Assembly (NCBI GenBank): GCA_009746045.1
Contig: RPFO01000079.1
Coordinates: 2,255,344-2,319,343, forward strand
Origin: Mesostigma viride
Taxonomy: Eukaryota; Streptophyta; Mesostigmatophyceae; Mesostigmatales; Mesostigmataceae
DNA: 64,000 nucleotides
Direction: 5' to 3'
Shown here: in pieces, positions 1 to 12,001 of the stretch
Layout: every line of letters begins with the position of its first letter
How positions within the stretch are numbered: position 1 is the stretch's first letter
The notes under the pieces: model-generated
What the model was told of the DNA's origin: nothing
Databases searched by the model: none
What the model saw: only the letters and a program-made list of their open reading frames with translations
Made by a program: the position numbers and the translations under genes

Positions 1-2600
1 GACGTGATCCACGACTGGACAGATCTCTACTTGATATTAGATGATCGCCCGTGCTAGGACTTGGGCACGGGGAGCTAGCTGGATATTTTCCTAGAGATCA
101 GCATGTGATACGCACGTGGGGGTTGATGAGCTGTGAGGCAGACCACACAGTGGCAGTGTGAGCCAATACGGCAATACGGCAATACGGCAAAACCTCGGCG
201 TATTGCGTATTTCGTATTATACACGTATTATACGCGTATTATACGCCAAGAGCTCAAAAAGTGGTTTTTTGTTCGGAAAAGTGGATTTTCAATTAGGATA
301 AAATATTCTAAGGTGTTTATCCCATGGGCGTGCCTCTCAAAAACTCTAGCTAATGTCTCAATCTTGATGAAAAACAATACAATGCACGTAGAGGTCGTCG
401 GTACGTAGCCGTTTGACACTCACTTGGTTGTCTCATCAATTGTATGAAGTGTAATTAATTAATTAATTAATTAATTAGTTAATTATCACGTGACTGCGTC
501 ACGTGGGTGCCAATACAAAGTAGAGGAACCTTCAACCCCTGTACACAAGGAGAGGGAGGGAGGGCGCCCTAGCTTCTCTCACTGCCACCGCCCACCAGTC
601 GCGGTGGGCAGGCCACATCGAGCGCTCTATCCACATCACGGGGCCGGGGCGCATCACTGTGGGACAACCATTATTAACGATACCAGAGGTAGGCTGAAGC
701 ATAGCTGATGCTGTACAAGAAAGGTGAAGTGGGCTCAACGGGCGTCTGCTAAGGCATAAGCGAATGGCCACGCTGAGCCATGGCTGGGCTAATGTGATTG
801 CGTTCATGCCACTCTAAACCGTTGGGGCTACTCTAAGCCGTTGGGGCTAGATCAGTATACTATGCTCGAGAGATACATGGCAAGTCATGCTATAATGTAA
901 AAGCTATGTCGATTGCCCTCTTCTAGACAGCTGGCTAGAATCTATTCTGGGGGAGCCCTAGGGGGCGTCGACAGTTTGTTGTTTACATAAAGGTCATGAA
1001 GTGTGATACTCATCCACTGCATGGTATATAGATTGCTAATTGAACTAATTCCTTATTACAACCATGAACTTATTGATAGGTATACGATTCGACCCAAAAC
1101 CTTGATACAGTATGCAATAAAACGTGAACAGGATAGCACATACCAGATCAAAACCGCAGATTAATTACCTTCCTTGCTGGAGCTAGCCGGATGCCCACCT
1201 CATCGATGTAGCTGCGAGCTGCTTTCCTGGCCGTCGTCGCCAATAAAACATGTCAGCAATATATTTTACACATCTATCCGCGTACAAACGTATCGACTTA
1301 TTTCCCGCCTAGTAACAGTTAGCACATGCACGGCGACCGACGTGGTCGCTGATCAAACGAGGTTACTGCACCGAGCATAGGGTCGAGACATGACAGTGGG
1401 CTGCATACCTAGTCCTGTACGGAGGTACTATGGTAGGTCCAGGACCCACGTAGCGCTGCTAGGCAGTCGTGCCTGTGGACATCGGTATCAGTCCTAGCTG
1501 GAGCAGAGCTGGCTGGAAGTAGCCAGCATCTCATTGGTTAGCACTAGTGCAGGATTGCTAAGTTACCCTAACTTACGTGCCCATGCATCCAGCTTGGCAA
1601 GCTTGCATGGATTGATATATGCCAGCCGCATTGCATTATCCAATACACGTTCGCATCCAACACACACGTTGCATTTTAACCCCCCTACATTTTCCCTACC
1701 TCTTTAGCACAATTTTGTCTCGCTTATCGTCGTCGATCTGACAGTCTGTCGAGCTCCTGCTCGGACAGTCTGTCGAGCTCCCCCTATGTGCACATCTCCC
1801 GATGATTTTATCGTGGCGTCTGGACAGGAACCGGAACGTCAAGGATCTTTGTGAATCCGTCAACGTCCACGTTGCATATACTTGCATAATTTATATCCAG
1901 GGCAACAAATAGCATAAGGCACATTCATTGCAGAGGATGCTGGACGCCCAAGCAGCCAATTCCGGATCAAACCATGTTTGAAGACTTATGTTTATGCTTA
2001 GTTATCTCACTTCATTATGAATCTTTTCCATGAAGTACCTAACACCTGCCACCACGAGAAAGAGAGGAATACGAGAAGAAAAAAGTCCCAGCCTCCAAAT
2101 TCACGCTGTGGCAAGGCAGAAACTGTCCAGACTATCGTACTTTCCCGTGGCCATGCCCCTGCCTTCGCCTCCCACCCCACCACCTGCACACCTGCAAGCA
2201 CACCCACAAGCACCAATTTTTTCATTTGAGGTGACGACCGCACAAAATACATGCCCCTCAATGAAAGAGCTTACCTGGTCACCCGCAGCATAACGCACAC
2301 GTGGCCACTGGGCATTTGATCTTGTGCGCATAGCCACCTACCGTATGCTCCCTAGGCCCTGGCAGGGTCCCCCTTGTGTGACATTGCGGCTGCCAGTACC
2401 TACTCCACAACACACGCCTCCTCAGTCACTCCCGCCCCGATTCGTATGTTGGAACCGAGCTCCCACATCATTGACATCAATAAAGCACTATAGTAGTAGT
2501 CGATGATGCAAATAAATGTGCACACAAGTCACGGGCAAAAGCCAGCCCTCACAGTGCTTGCATGCAAAAGATGGAAGAGGTCTAACAAGGCCGTGGGAAT
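1..2600. other. Gene-poor left flank
   Basis: I find no supported gene here. Reading frames are short and show no exon-like junctions. The stretch holds small tandem motifs: ATACGGCA and GTATTATACGC copies at about 170-246, a TTAA run at about 456-486, a duplicated CCGTTGGGGCTA segment at 815-850, and a duplicated CAGTCTGTCGAGCTCC segment at 1741-1783. The block at 485-508 (TCACGTGACTGCGTCACGTG) matches the tip of the LINE 3' end described at 62.3 kb, so part of this flank is transposon debris. Confidence 0.6.
485..512 (-). repeat. Fragment of LINE 3' end next to a TTAA run
   Basis: A short palindromic motif, CACGTGACTGCGTCACGTG, directly follows a (TTAA)n tract. The same combination ends LINE copies at 19.6, 62.3 and 62.75 kb, in the reverse orientation here. 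The copy is tiny, so the assignment rests on the shared motif and its neighbour. Confidence 0.5.
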
Positions 2601-2605
2601 CTTAC

Positions 2606-3163
2606 CCAGCAGTCCTATCATGGCTATGGTTGATGGGGGGGCAGTGTACATAGTGTTATATTGGAAACGGGGCCCCCACTTGTGCAGATCCACCCACGAG
2701 TCCATGGAGCACAGGGTGTGGCCAGAAACGATCACCACCAGGTCTTGCTCTTCATCATACGCGAGCAGGTTCTAGGGAAACATCACACAGATATGCCATG
2801 TGTGAACGGACCAGCGGATCCACGGTAATGTAACTTTTACTTACAGGCTACAGTAGGGACACACGCCGCTGCCACCGCTCTATCTACGAACTTGACCACT
2901 TGGCCTTTGTGCGTGGTTCACGGCTGGAAATTGGGAGGTTGCCAGCGGCCGCGCGCGATGATTAAAAAATCCCGGAATCGACAAAACGCAGTCTCCTGAA
3001 GGGACATACCAGTGGAATCCACGGCCAATCGAATCTTCGGGATGAAGGTATACTGGTAGAAGCTAACACCGTACTCTTGGGAAGTACAAGCGCACAGAAC
3101 CTCGTTCCAAATGATCGAGCCTTCTCGCGATGTAGAGCATAGACTGCACGCAAAAACAGACAT
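2606..3163 (-). CDS. Probable exons of an unfinished minus-strand gene, faintly lipase-like
   Basis: Two stretches read like real exons on the minus strand. The first (3163 down to 3010) can start at an ATG at 3163 or at a good acceptor ending at 3144; it contains NEVLCACTSQEYGVSFYQY and stops at donor GTATGT in phase 1. The second (2771 down to 2606) follows acceptor TTTCCCTAG in phase 0, contains DLVVIVSGHTLCSMDSWVDL and ends at donor GTAAGA. That segment recalls the strand-turn-DWxxDL pattern around the oxyanion region of class-3 lipases, but with H where T or S is usual, so the family call is weak. The phases of the two exons do not fit directly. A small connecting exon near 2845-2883 was considered, but its strong donor puts it in the wrong phase. 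The remaining exons, and the catalytic serine and histidine, were not found. A last exon ending at 2007 is possible. Confidence 0.4.
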
Positions 3164-3997
3164 GGCGTCTTTTTCTGCCAGCAAGCAACTGCATGAGGCG
3201 ACAAGGAGGTTCCACTCAGCCAACAATTTAGTTTTGCCGTCGTATCATCACTCGCATTTTCGACCAATTGCGTTCCCCACATTACGGGCTTTAGAGATAC
3301 GATAAAATTAAGGGTGCTGCGCGCGCATGCCGAAATGATTAAAAAATGTAGTCTCGCTCCGCACACGTAGTGCCCATGACACCAACGGAAGCATGGCATC
3401 ACTCGGTCGGTTGCGTTTGCATCACATGAACGGATAGCTTCCAGCTTTCTTGGTGGAGAGTATAGTTGGAAATGGGTTAATGTTCCGTTACCCGTCACAC
3501 TTCGTACGATCTTTCCATTTTCAATTTCTTGACGGCAGCCCGCCAACCCGCTGACATTTTAGCTCAATTTACAGCATGATGCCGATATTAATATTTGACC
3601 TTGGAAACCTGGTGGTGGGTGCCCCGATGACCTCGCATGGCCTGACGCCTCTTGCGTTTTACGGGAGACTCAGAACACTTGTTTGAGGCAGCGACTGCCA
3701 CGTTTACCGTGGCGCGGCGCCGAGAGGGGCAGCATGAACAGCAGCAGACAGCTGTTGGTGCGGGAGCCTGTCACCGCGCACGTGACATGGAAAAACGGAC
3801 TTGCTCGCACGACCGACTCGCCCTTGTGAAACGCAGCATGAACATTCTGACGTACGTTCGCCATTTACGACCTATACAGGTCACGATGGGCTCATATACT
3901 GCAATTTCCTCGTAGAATTACCAGCGCTCAGGACGTACATGGTGCGTTCAAGCTGCTGGATCGTCAAGGCATTCCTAAGCATTTTGCTTGTTTCAGA

Positions 3998-6900
3998 ATG
4001 ACCGCGGGATCGCTGTTCAGCTTCACAGTGTCCAAGCGGCCATCCGCGGCAAGATCCGACTCCTTGGCGCAGAAGAACGTAGGGGATGAAAAGTTCAGCA
4101 TGGTTGAACTGAAAGAGTTGGGAAAGAAAGCTTTTGCATCCCAAGATTATGGCCAAGCGCACGAGATATACACGAGAGCCATCGCCGTGGCGAGGCGGGA
4201 TGCAGGCAGCCCGGCTGGAACCGAGCATGGCATGCACGTGCTTTATGCGAACCGTTCTGCTGTCTACATGGCCATCTGCCAGGTACGTGATGCCCATTTT
4301 TCTTCCTCTTGAGAGTGCTTCTAGCCGATATTCATGAAGATAAATGCCTCTGCTTCAGGGTCACCAGTGTACGTACGGTAAGGTCAAGAAAAAATGCCTG
4401 CTTACAGCTCTATGGATGGCGGTGTCTGGGCTGCCATTCTAGCTATGAGTGCAACTCCCACTAGGCAACAACAGCGAGAACTTCCGCAGGAGGTCGATTT
4501 CTCCGTTGCTCGCATTTTCACCCCGCACGTCCCATTGGAGGCACCGTCGAGGTTTGTACAACTGAATATCAAACAGGGGACCGATGCCTCGCTGGGACCC
4601 CTCGATGCAGCGTAGTGGAAAGCAGGCGAACAACGGCAACTTAAATTGGACGCGCTATCTCCCCCCTTCCCCCCGTTCCTCCTCTCCCGCCCCGACCCCC
4701 CAAGTTATGAAATTTTGTGAAATCCTGCAGTGATTTGCAGTGGTAAAGTATGCGCAGTGAACTCTGCTTCGGGCTTTCTCTACCATAATGCTGCCCGCTG
4801 GACCGTGCCATTGCTTCCTATTTTACTGGCACTCTTCCCCATGTCACTCGCCTGTGTATAATGTACTGTGTGCTGCATGCCAAACATAGGCGAGGGATGT
4901 CACATCCTTGCCTACTGCCTAGTACCACCCATACTGGCGGCCTGGTGTAGTCAAGTGGCCCCTACTGAAACCCATGAAAACTAGGCGGGCACTGCGCGTC
5001 CATTGTCCACATGCATCGCGATGTGTCCCCATGCGTTGATGCCACCGCCTCGTGGGTGGGCGCAGTATGAAGACGCGCTGGCAGACGCGGAACAGGCGGT
5101 AGCATTATCGCCGCAGCCGTGGGCAAAGGCGTACTTCCGACGTGCGACCGCGCAGGTTTGTGTGCTTGTTTGTGTTGAGCACAGTATACACACATTATAT
5201 ATGCTTACACATTATGAAACATTATAGTTGGACTGCTGGGACCGATATTGAGTACAGTACACACACTAGAATCGAGCACAGTTTGTTTATATGTAGAATA
5301 TTGGAACACACTTGGACTGCTGGGACTGATGTTGAGCACAGTACACACACTATAATCGAGCTCAGTTTGTTTATAATTAGGATATTGGAACACACTTGGA
5401 CTGCTGGGACCGATGTTGAGCGTGTCCTTCCTGGCAAGGCAGCCATGCTCATGACTAAAACATCCTCATCCGCACATGCTGGCATATGCACACATCTCTT
5501 ATCCGTGCTGGCACTTGCGCACGATTTTCATGCGTGCACGCATCCCCGGACGCGTAGCACAAGTGGGCATCCCATGATTTCTCCTTTCTATGCACATATC
5601 TCCCTTTGTATGCACACACATACACATTCCCATGGGGGAAGACTGCGCACAGCATTCCCATTTGCATGATGCATGTAAAGATAATCAGATGGCGCGTCTA
5701 CCCCCTTGCCCCATCGTGCTACAAGCATTTGCTCGTATGCCCACGGGGCTTTCTTGGGAAAGCTTGGGGGCATCAACAGATGGACGAGGCGCAGGATGGG
5801 GACGTAGACCCGATAGTGGCCTACGCCTAGGGCAAGAACCCCATGTAGAATATGGACGAGGCGCAGGATGGGAACGTAGACCCGATTGTGGCCTACGCCT
5901 AGGGCAAGAACCCCATGTAGAATATGGACGAGGCGCAGGATGGGAACGTGGACCCGATAGTGGCCTACGCCTAGGGCAAGAACCCCATGTAGCCATGTCC
6001 GCCCTACTTCTGGGCTTGTTGTCGTCACATCTGCACAAGTGACAGCTATCGTCACGCACGCACCCTCGGGAGTATCCAGCAGGCTGGCGCTGGACACCCA
6101 CTCATGCGCCGGGTTGACACCGATCCCGTGTCAATCCAGGGCGTCTGGGCACATAGATGGGGTCCTCGTGCTAAGGAAATGGTGGGTACGCGTTTGGGTG
6201 GATTGAGAAAGAGAGGGAGTGATGGGCAGGGGATAGGAGTACTGGCGCTAGCAGGAAAAGCATGGCTCTCATGGCAGGCTGATGTCTGGGCTACATTGTG
6301 CTATCAAGGAGACAACCAGCGCAGATCGCCTGCAATCTTTCATAGCCTGCTGCGCTGCCAGCCTAGCACTCATCGTTGTATCTCGCTCGCCTGTCGTGTG
6401 ATCACCGCTGAGAAGGCTGCGCTCCAACCGACCCTTCCACCACGCATGAAGCTCGCCCCTATATATAGACTTGGAATCGCCCATAGGACAGCGTTTTGTA
6501 GCACTCATGCGACTTAATCGGATACAGCCCGCTCGGCGTCACCAGTCATGCATCAAGCTCCCTGTATGTATAGTATAATATACTATAAGCATGTGTTGTG
6601 TAACCAAGAAATCCGCCATGTCGAATGACTATAAGGGGCAGACTCCTACGTCATGTTTATTCTGGCACCGTACTTGGTACAGGCGGCGCTTCACCGCAAC
6701 GTCCTCGCGTGCCAGTCGTGGGAGAAGGTGGTGGAGGTCGAGGAAGAGACGGCGGCAGCATCAGCGGAAGGGGCGGTGCCAATCAAGGAAGCAGCATTAG
6801 CACATGGAGCCGTGCCAATTGATGCGGGCAGTCACAAGGGGACTTGTGCAGAGGATGACAAGAAGGGAGTAGCGCCAGAGGACGTGCCGGCCAAAGGAGA

Positions 6901-9900
6901 TGGCAAGCAGGGATCAGGTGCACAGGAGGATAACAAGGTAGAGAAGAGACCGGCAGCCTATGTGCTGGTGGAGGGGGGGGGCGGATGTCAGCAGGAGGCA
7001 ACGGACAGGCAAGAAGACCAGAGCGTGGTGGAACTCTGCGGACATGGAAGCGAGAGGAACGGGACGTCTGACACATGTCACATAAGCAGCCATGACAATT
7101 GCGGGAGCAGCATAACCAAGCCAGATGGGGCGGTACAAGGTGGCGGCGTGGCGAGGTTACGTGTGTCAGCAATTGGTCCCCGGGCCCGGTCGCCTGAGCT
7201 TAAGCAGGGAGCGTGCCGCCTGGCTGACACGCTGCTTCTGTTGTTCCGGGGGCTGGCGTGCCCTCGGCCGCTCAAGCCAGGTGAGTACTGGCGGTGGGTG
7301 GGGTGAGTGTGTGGGTGGTGGGGTACTGGGGATGGGTAGGGTAGGGTGGGTAGGCATGGGGCGGGTAGGCAAGCGTGGAGAACGGCAATGCAGGCGATCC
7401 ATCATCTACGCCGGCTGGGCCATTATTCGTGCCGGGTGTGGCACTGTGCCAGGGTGTACTATGCACTGAATACCGTCACCTTTCCTCCACTACGCTAAAG
7501 CTATCGTTCACCACCCACATCGGTGATCGGTGCCCACTTAGATAGTCCGTACCCCGTGCTGGGTGGCGCTCTGTAACTATCGTTTCGGTGCGCAAGGTGT
7601 GACTTGTTCTATTCGATAACACAAGCTTCCAGGTGATTGTCTTGGCTGACAGCGATGCATATCCTATTTTTCACATGCTTCATTTGAAGTCGGCGCCTGA
7701 AGGCAAATCTTCAAGGCCCGCAATTAAAAAAGCTCATCTTGAATGGTCGCAAGGGCCCTTGATGCTAAACAGTCTGTAAAGATTTTAATGGCATTATCAT
7801 ATGACGTATGTCAATTAATGGTGTCATTTCTTGGTCGTGGTTTTGGCTTGCATCATTTCAAGGTTAGATTCACTATTTTAATATAAGTTCCAGGAACTTT
7901 TATCTATTATAAAAATCCATTCCCCAAACTTTCATCATCAACCCCCACCTTTGCACTCATAATGGACCCATCTCCACCAGGCGAGGAGCCCCAACTGAAC
8001 GAGCTGCGCGCTGACCTGGACGAGGGCGGGTACGAGCGGTTGGTTGCGTGTGCCGGCAGCCAGCAGCACGAGGTTGCCTCTGCGGCGGGTATCCAGCTGG
8101 CCGTCTTGGCGAGCGCGTTCGAGTTCCGCATGAAGTACTTGCAGCCAAACCAAGGTGGGGATGGGGCTGGCCTTGAGATGAAGAGATGTAACAGGAGTCC
8201 ATGTGTTGGTGCGTTGCATGTGTTGGTGCATTGCGTGTTCATGAATTCCTTTAGAGTTACTCCAAGCTTTGAAATGGGATGGGGCTGGCCCTGGGACATT
8301 GCAGGTCTTGACAAGTGGCAGGTGATCTTATCTTGTTGCATATGAAGCGTGAGCGTTGCGTGATACCTGAAAGTGGGTACCCAATAGTTGGTATCTAAAA
8401 CTGGGTACCTGAAAGTGTTCGATCCTCGCCGTGAGGGGGGCATGAAAGAAAAGAGGGCTTTGTGGGAGGGGTTGCTAGATGTGACCAATGGAAGCCACAC
8501 GATGCAGCAGAAGGGTGCGTTGGTTTGCTAGCCTTCATCTTGTATGTGCCTGCTTGCGCACGCGCCCTGAGAAGTCTTCTATGTGGCCATGTCGGTTCCA
8601 GAACTGGGCAAAGCAACCCCTTGAAAAGGAGTTGCCATGGGCCAGGCTCCTACGCAGTTCACTTCGGGTGGGTTTCTAGATAGTCAGCACAGGCATTGTA
8701 TCACTAGCTGCCGCAGGCGTTGCATAGGCCATCGCGCCATGCAGTTTGGTTTCACAAATGGTAAACAACCTGGTGCAAACAACGTCGTGCAAACAAGCCA
8801 TTGATGGCTTGGCTCATCCGGACCTGCCAAGACCAGTCCTGCATCGCAAAGGGCGCCACATGGGAATGCCTCACTCCCGTTCCCCGCCCACAGCTGCCCA
8901 TTTGCCTGCGTGAGCCAATTCTTTTTGTGAGTAACAAACAGCGGCCATATCTGGGGCAACCTTTTTGTGGGCAATTAGCAGTGGCCGGTTTGCGGCAAGG
9001 GCCAAGACCCTCTAAACACGGTGCCGATTCTATGATATTCCATTGGTGTGTGGCCTATGGCACACCTGCAGGCCTGGACGCGCTTCTCCATCTCGTCAGG
9101 GAGCCCCTGGCAAATGCCTACGAGGGCCCGCACGCAGGCTTGGAGAGCATTTGCCGCGCCCGGCTTGGGACGGGGTATAATGCCTGCACGCCGGCGCTGG
9201 CCACGGTGGTGAGTGAGATAGGCTTGGGTGCGCGCTTGCTTCCCAAGCGCTTGCTGACCAAGCACTTCACCAGCTTGGTCGATGGGATTGCTAGGTGCAC
9301 ACGCGCCCTGCTGGTGTGCACCCGATGGGTTGGTCGATAGGTAGGTCGCCTTTGTGGCCATAGGATACTAGATACCTCGGTTGATAGGACACAAGATACC
9401 TCGGTTGATAGGATACTAGATACTTCGGCAAGACTAATGTGTTCGTGTTCTGGGGCAATGATTAAATCCACTTTCTGCATCTGCATAGTACAGCTGCTGC
9501 ACTTTTCTAGTTGTGTCACATTAGGCAGACTTGCTGTGCAGTTCGTTTGTCACGTTTGCTTCCTTTCAATTGGCCATCGATGGCTGCCAGTTTGTCGACT
9601 ACTGTGAGGTACTCCGGGTAATCCTTTCTGCTGTTAAACGTATTATCAGTGATGGTTACTAATGGCACTTTGTAATATCTTTGGTAAGGAAACGCGGCAA
9701 ACCCATCACTACGTGGCCTTACCAGCCCTGCGTGTGTGGCCACGCTGTTTTGGGTCATGCACACGAGCCCGCAACGTCGCCACGATGCCGCGCACATGCG
9801 TGTGCGGCCACGTTGTTTTGGGTCATGCACACGAGCCCGCAACGTTGCCACGATGCCGCCCACATGCGTGTGTGGCCACGCTGTTTTGGGTCATGCACAC

Positions 9901-11821
9901 GAGCCCGCAACGTCGCCACGATGCCGCCCACATGCGTGTGTGGCCACGTCGTTTTGGGTCATGCTCACGAGCCCGCAACATCGCCACGATGCCGCGCACA
10001 TGCGTGTGTGGCCACGTTGTTTTGGGTCATGCACACGAGCCCGCAACATCGCCACGATGCCGCGCACATGCGTGTGTGGCTACGTTGTTTTGGGTCATGC
10101 ACACGAGCCCGCAACGTTGCCACGATGCCGCGCACATGCGTGTGTGGCCACGCTGTTTTGGGTCATGCACACGAGCCCGCAACGTCGCCACGATGCCGCC
10201 CACATGCGTGTGTGGCCACGTCGTTTTGGGTCATGCTCACGAGCCCGCAACGTCGCCACGATGCCGCGCACATGCGTGTGTGGCCACGCTGTTTTGGGTC
10301 ATGCACACGAGCCCGCAACGTCGCCACGATGCCGCGCACATGCGTGTGTGGCCACGTTGTTTTGGGTCATGCACACGAGCCACGATGCCGCGCACATGAA
10401 AGTAGATGGAGCCATTTGACATGCGACATGCCTGGACGAATAAAGGCGAACATGGCTGTCAATTAGGGAGGACTGCCTTCGGAAAAGGGCGTAAAAAGGG
10501 TTTTTGCTGGCATGATGGTTGTACATCAGTGGATCCCGCAGCGCCATGCTCTTGCACCGCACTCTCCCCTACTTTCGGTGCTTGGCAGTCTTCTTCAATG
10601 CCATGAGAATGTTAATTGCCACGTGAAGCATCTCGGCCATCTGTGTGCGTATATGTGGAGGTGCATCTGTTGATCCATGGCACCGTTGTTCACCATGATA
10701 TGTGCAATAGCGCTGGCATGGCATTTAACCACGAACCTGTGGGCGGCTCGTCACCCTTGTGCAGGTGGGCATCGCAAACTTGACACTGGGGGCACCTCCA
10801 GTCTTCTGTCGGTGAGTGACGGCAGCCGGGGGCAGAGCCGTGCTTGCCCCAGCGCGAGTGAGGCTGGCTTGTTTCATCGCAGTTGTGCCATGGGGGCATT
10901 ATTTCGTGAGTACACTTAGCATAAGAATAATGCGAATCTTCACACTCGTCTTCATGTGCGCTGTCGCCCTTATCAATCCAGGCACGTCAACAATTTCTTC
11001 GTTCATGGTCACAGGGACCCATTGCCGAGACCCTAGAGACCCATGTGATACTATACTAGTCGTATTGTTTTACTACTAGCTGATACTATTGCCGCCATCG
11101 TAGCCGGCTTCTGACTGCTGCATGCATGATAGCGATGTGAGTGCAAGGGCGCCTTAGGTTTCATAAGGGCCACCACATAGTGGGGCGCTCCTCAAGTGAG
11201 GGTTTAGGGCAAGTAATAGATAGCTATGGAATTACTAGGCTCTTTCCGCGCGACGCCGCGCCAATGGTCATTCTCCTAAAACTGATCCTCACCAGGAATC
11301 CTGCAGGAACGGTGCTGCTGAATGCCGATCCCCCTTTTTGGCCTATGACATATATTCAAGATTTTTAAAGGAAAGTTCCCTTGGTTCCCAGCACATTGCC
11401 ACAGACTCTTAAGACTGTTCCCAACGCACGAGGAACAAATATTATTGCAATTATGGACCGTGCCAGCACACAGTACACTGACGATCATAGTAGGCCAGCA
11501 TGGTGTACTTACAGTTGCATGTTCGCCTGGCTTGAAGAGGTCTCCCATAGCTCATCTCCCTGATAGATCCGCCGATGCCATAATACCCCAATGGCGTGAA
11601 GCGAGTGTGGGATCTGTTTCTTCCATCGCTGTGATGGCCGCAGGGAGCTCGGCAGCCGCCCAGGTGTGCTGGAGGCCACCGCCGCCGCCATCGCTCGCGC
11701 GCAGGGTGACATGAAGATACGGGTAGGCCGACCTGCCTTTGCTGCCTCACTGGTTTGCTTGCCAGACACTGTTGCCGGGATTGCTTGTCTGCCAGTATAT
11801 TGTGCTTATCGCAGTGTGAAA

Positions 11822-11911
<90 letters not shown>

Positions 11912-11916
11912 AAGTA

Positions 11917-12001
<85 letters not shown>

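Noticed and set aside
2845-2883. 39-nt exon joining the two minus-strand exons
   Set aside because: Its strong donor GTAAGT leaves phase 1, and joining to the next exon would create TAA at once.
4394-4615. 73-codon frame in intron 1 of the TPR-ARM gene
   Set aside because: Exons 1 and 2 join exactly in phase across it and it shows no acceptor/donor pair in phase.
9731-10397. CRISPR-like array
   Set aside because: Units are direct tandem copies of 68 bp without unique spacers, in a eukaryotic intron.
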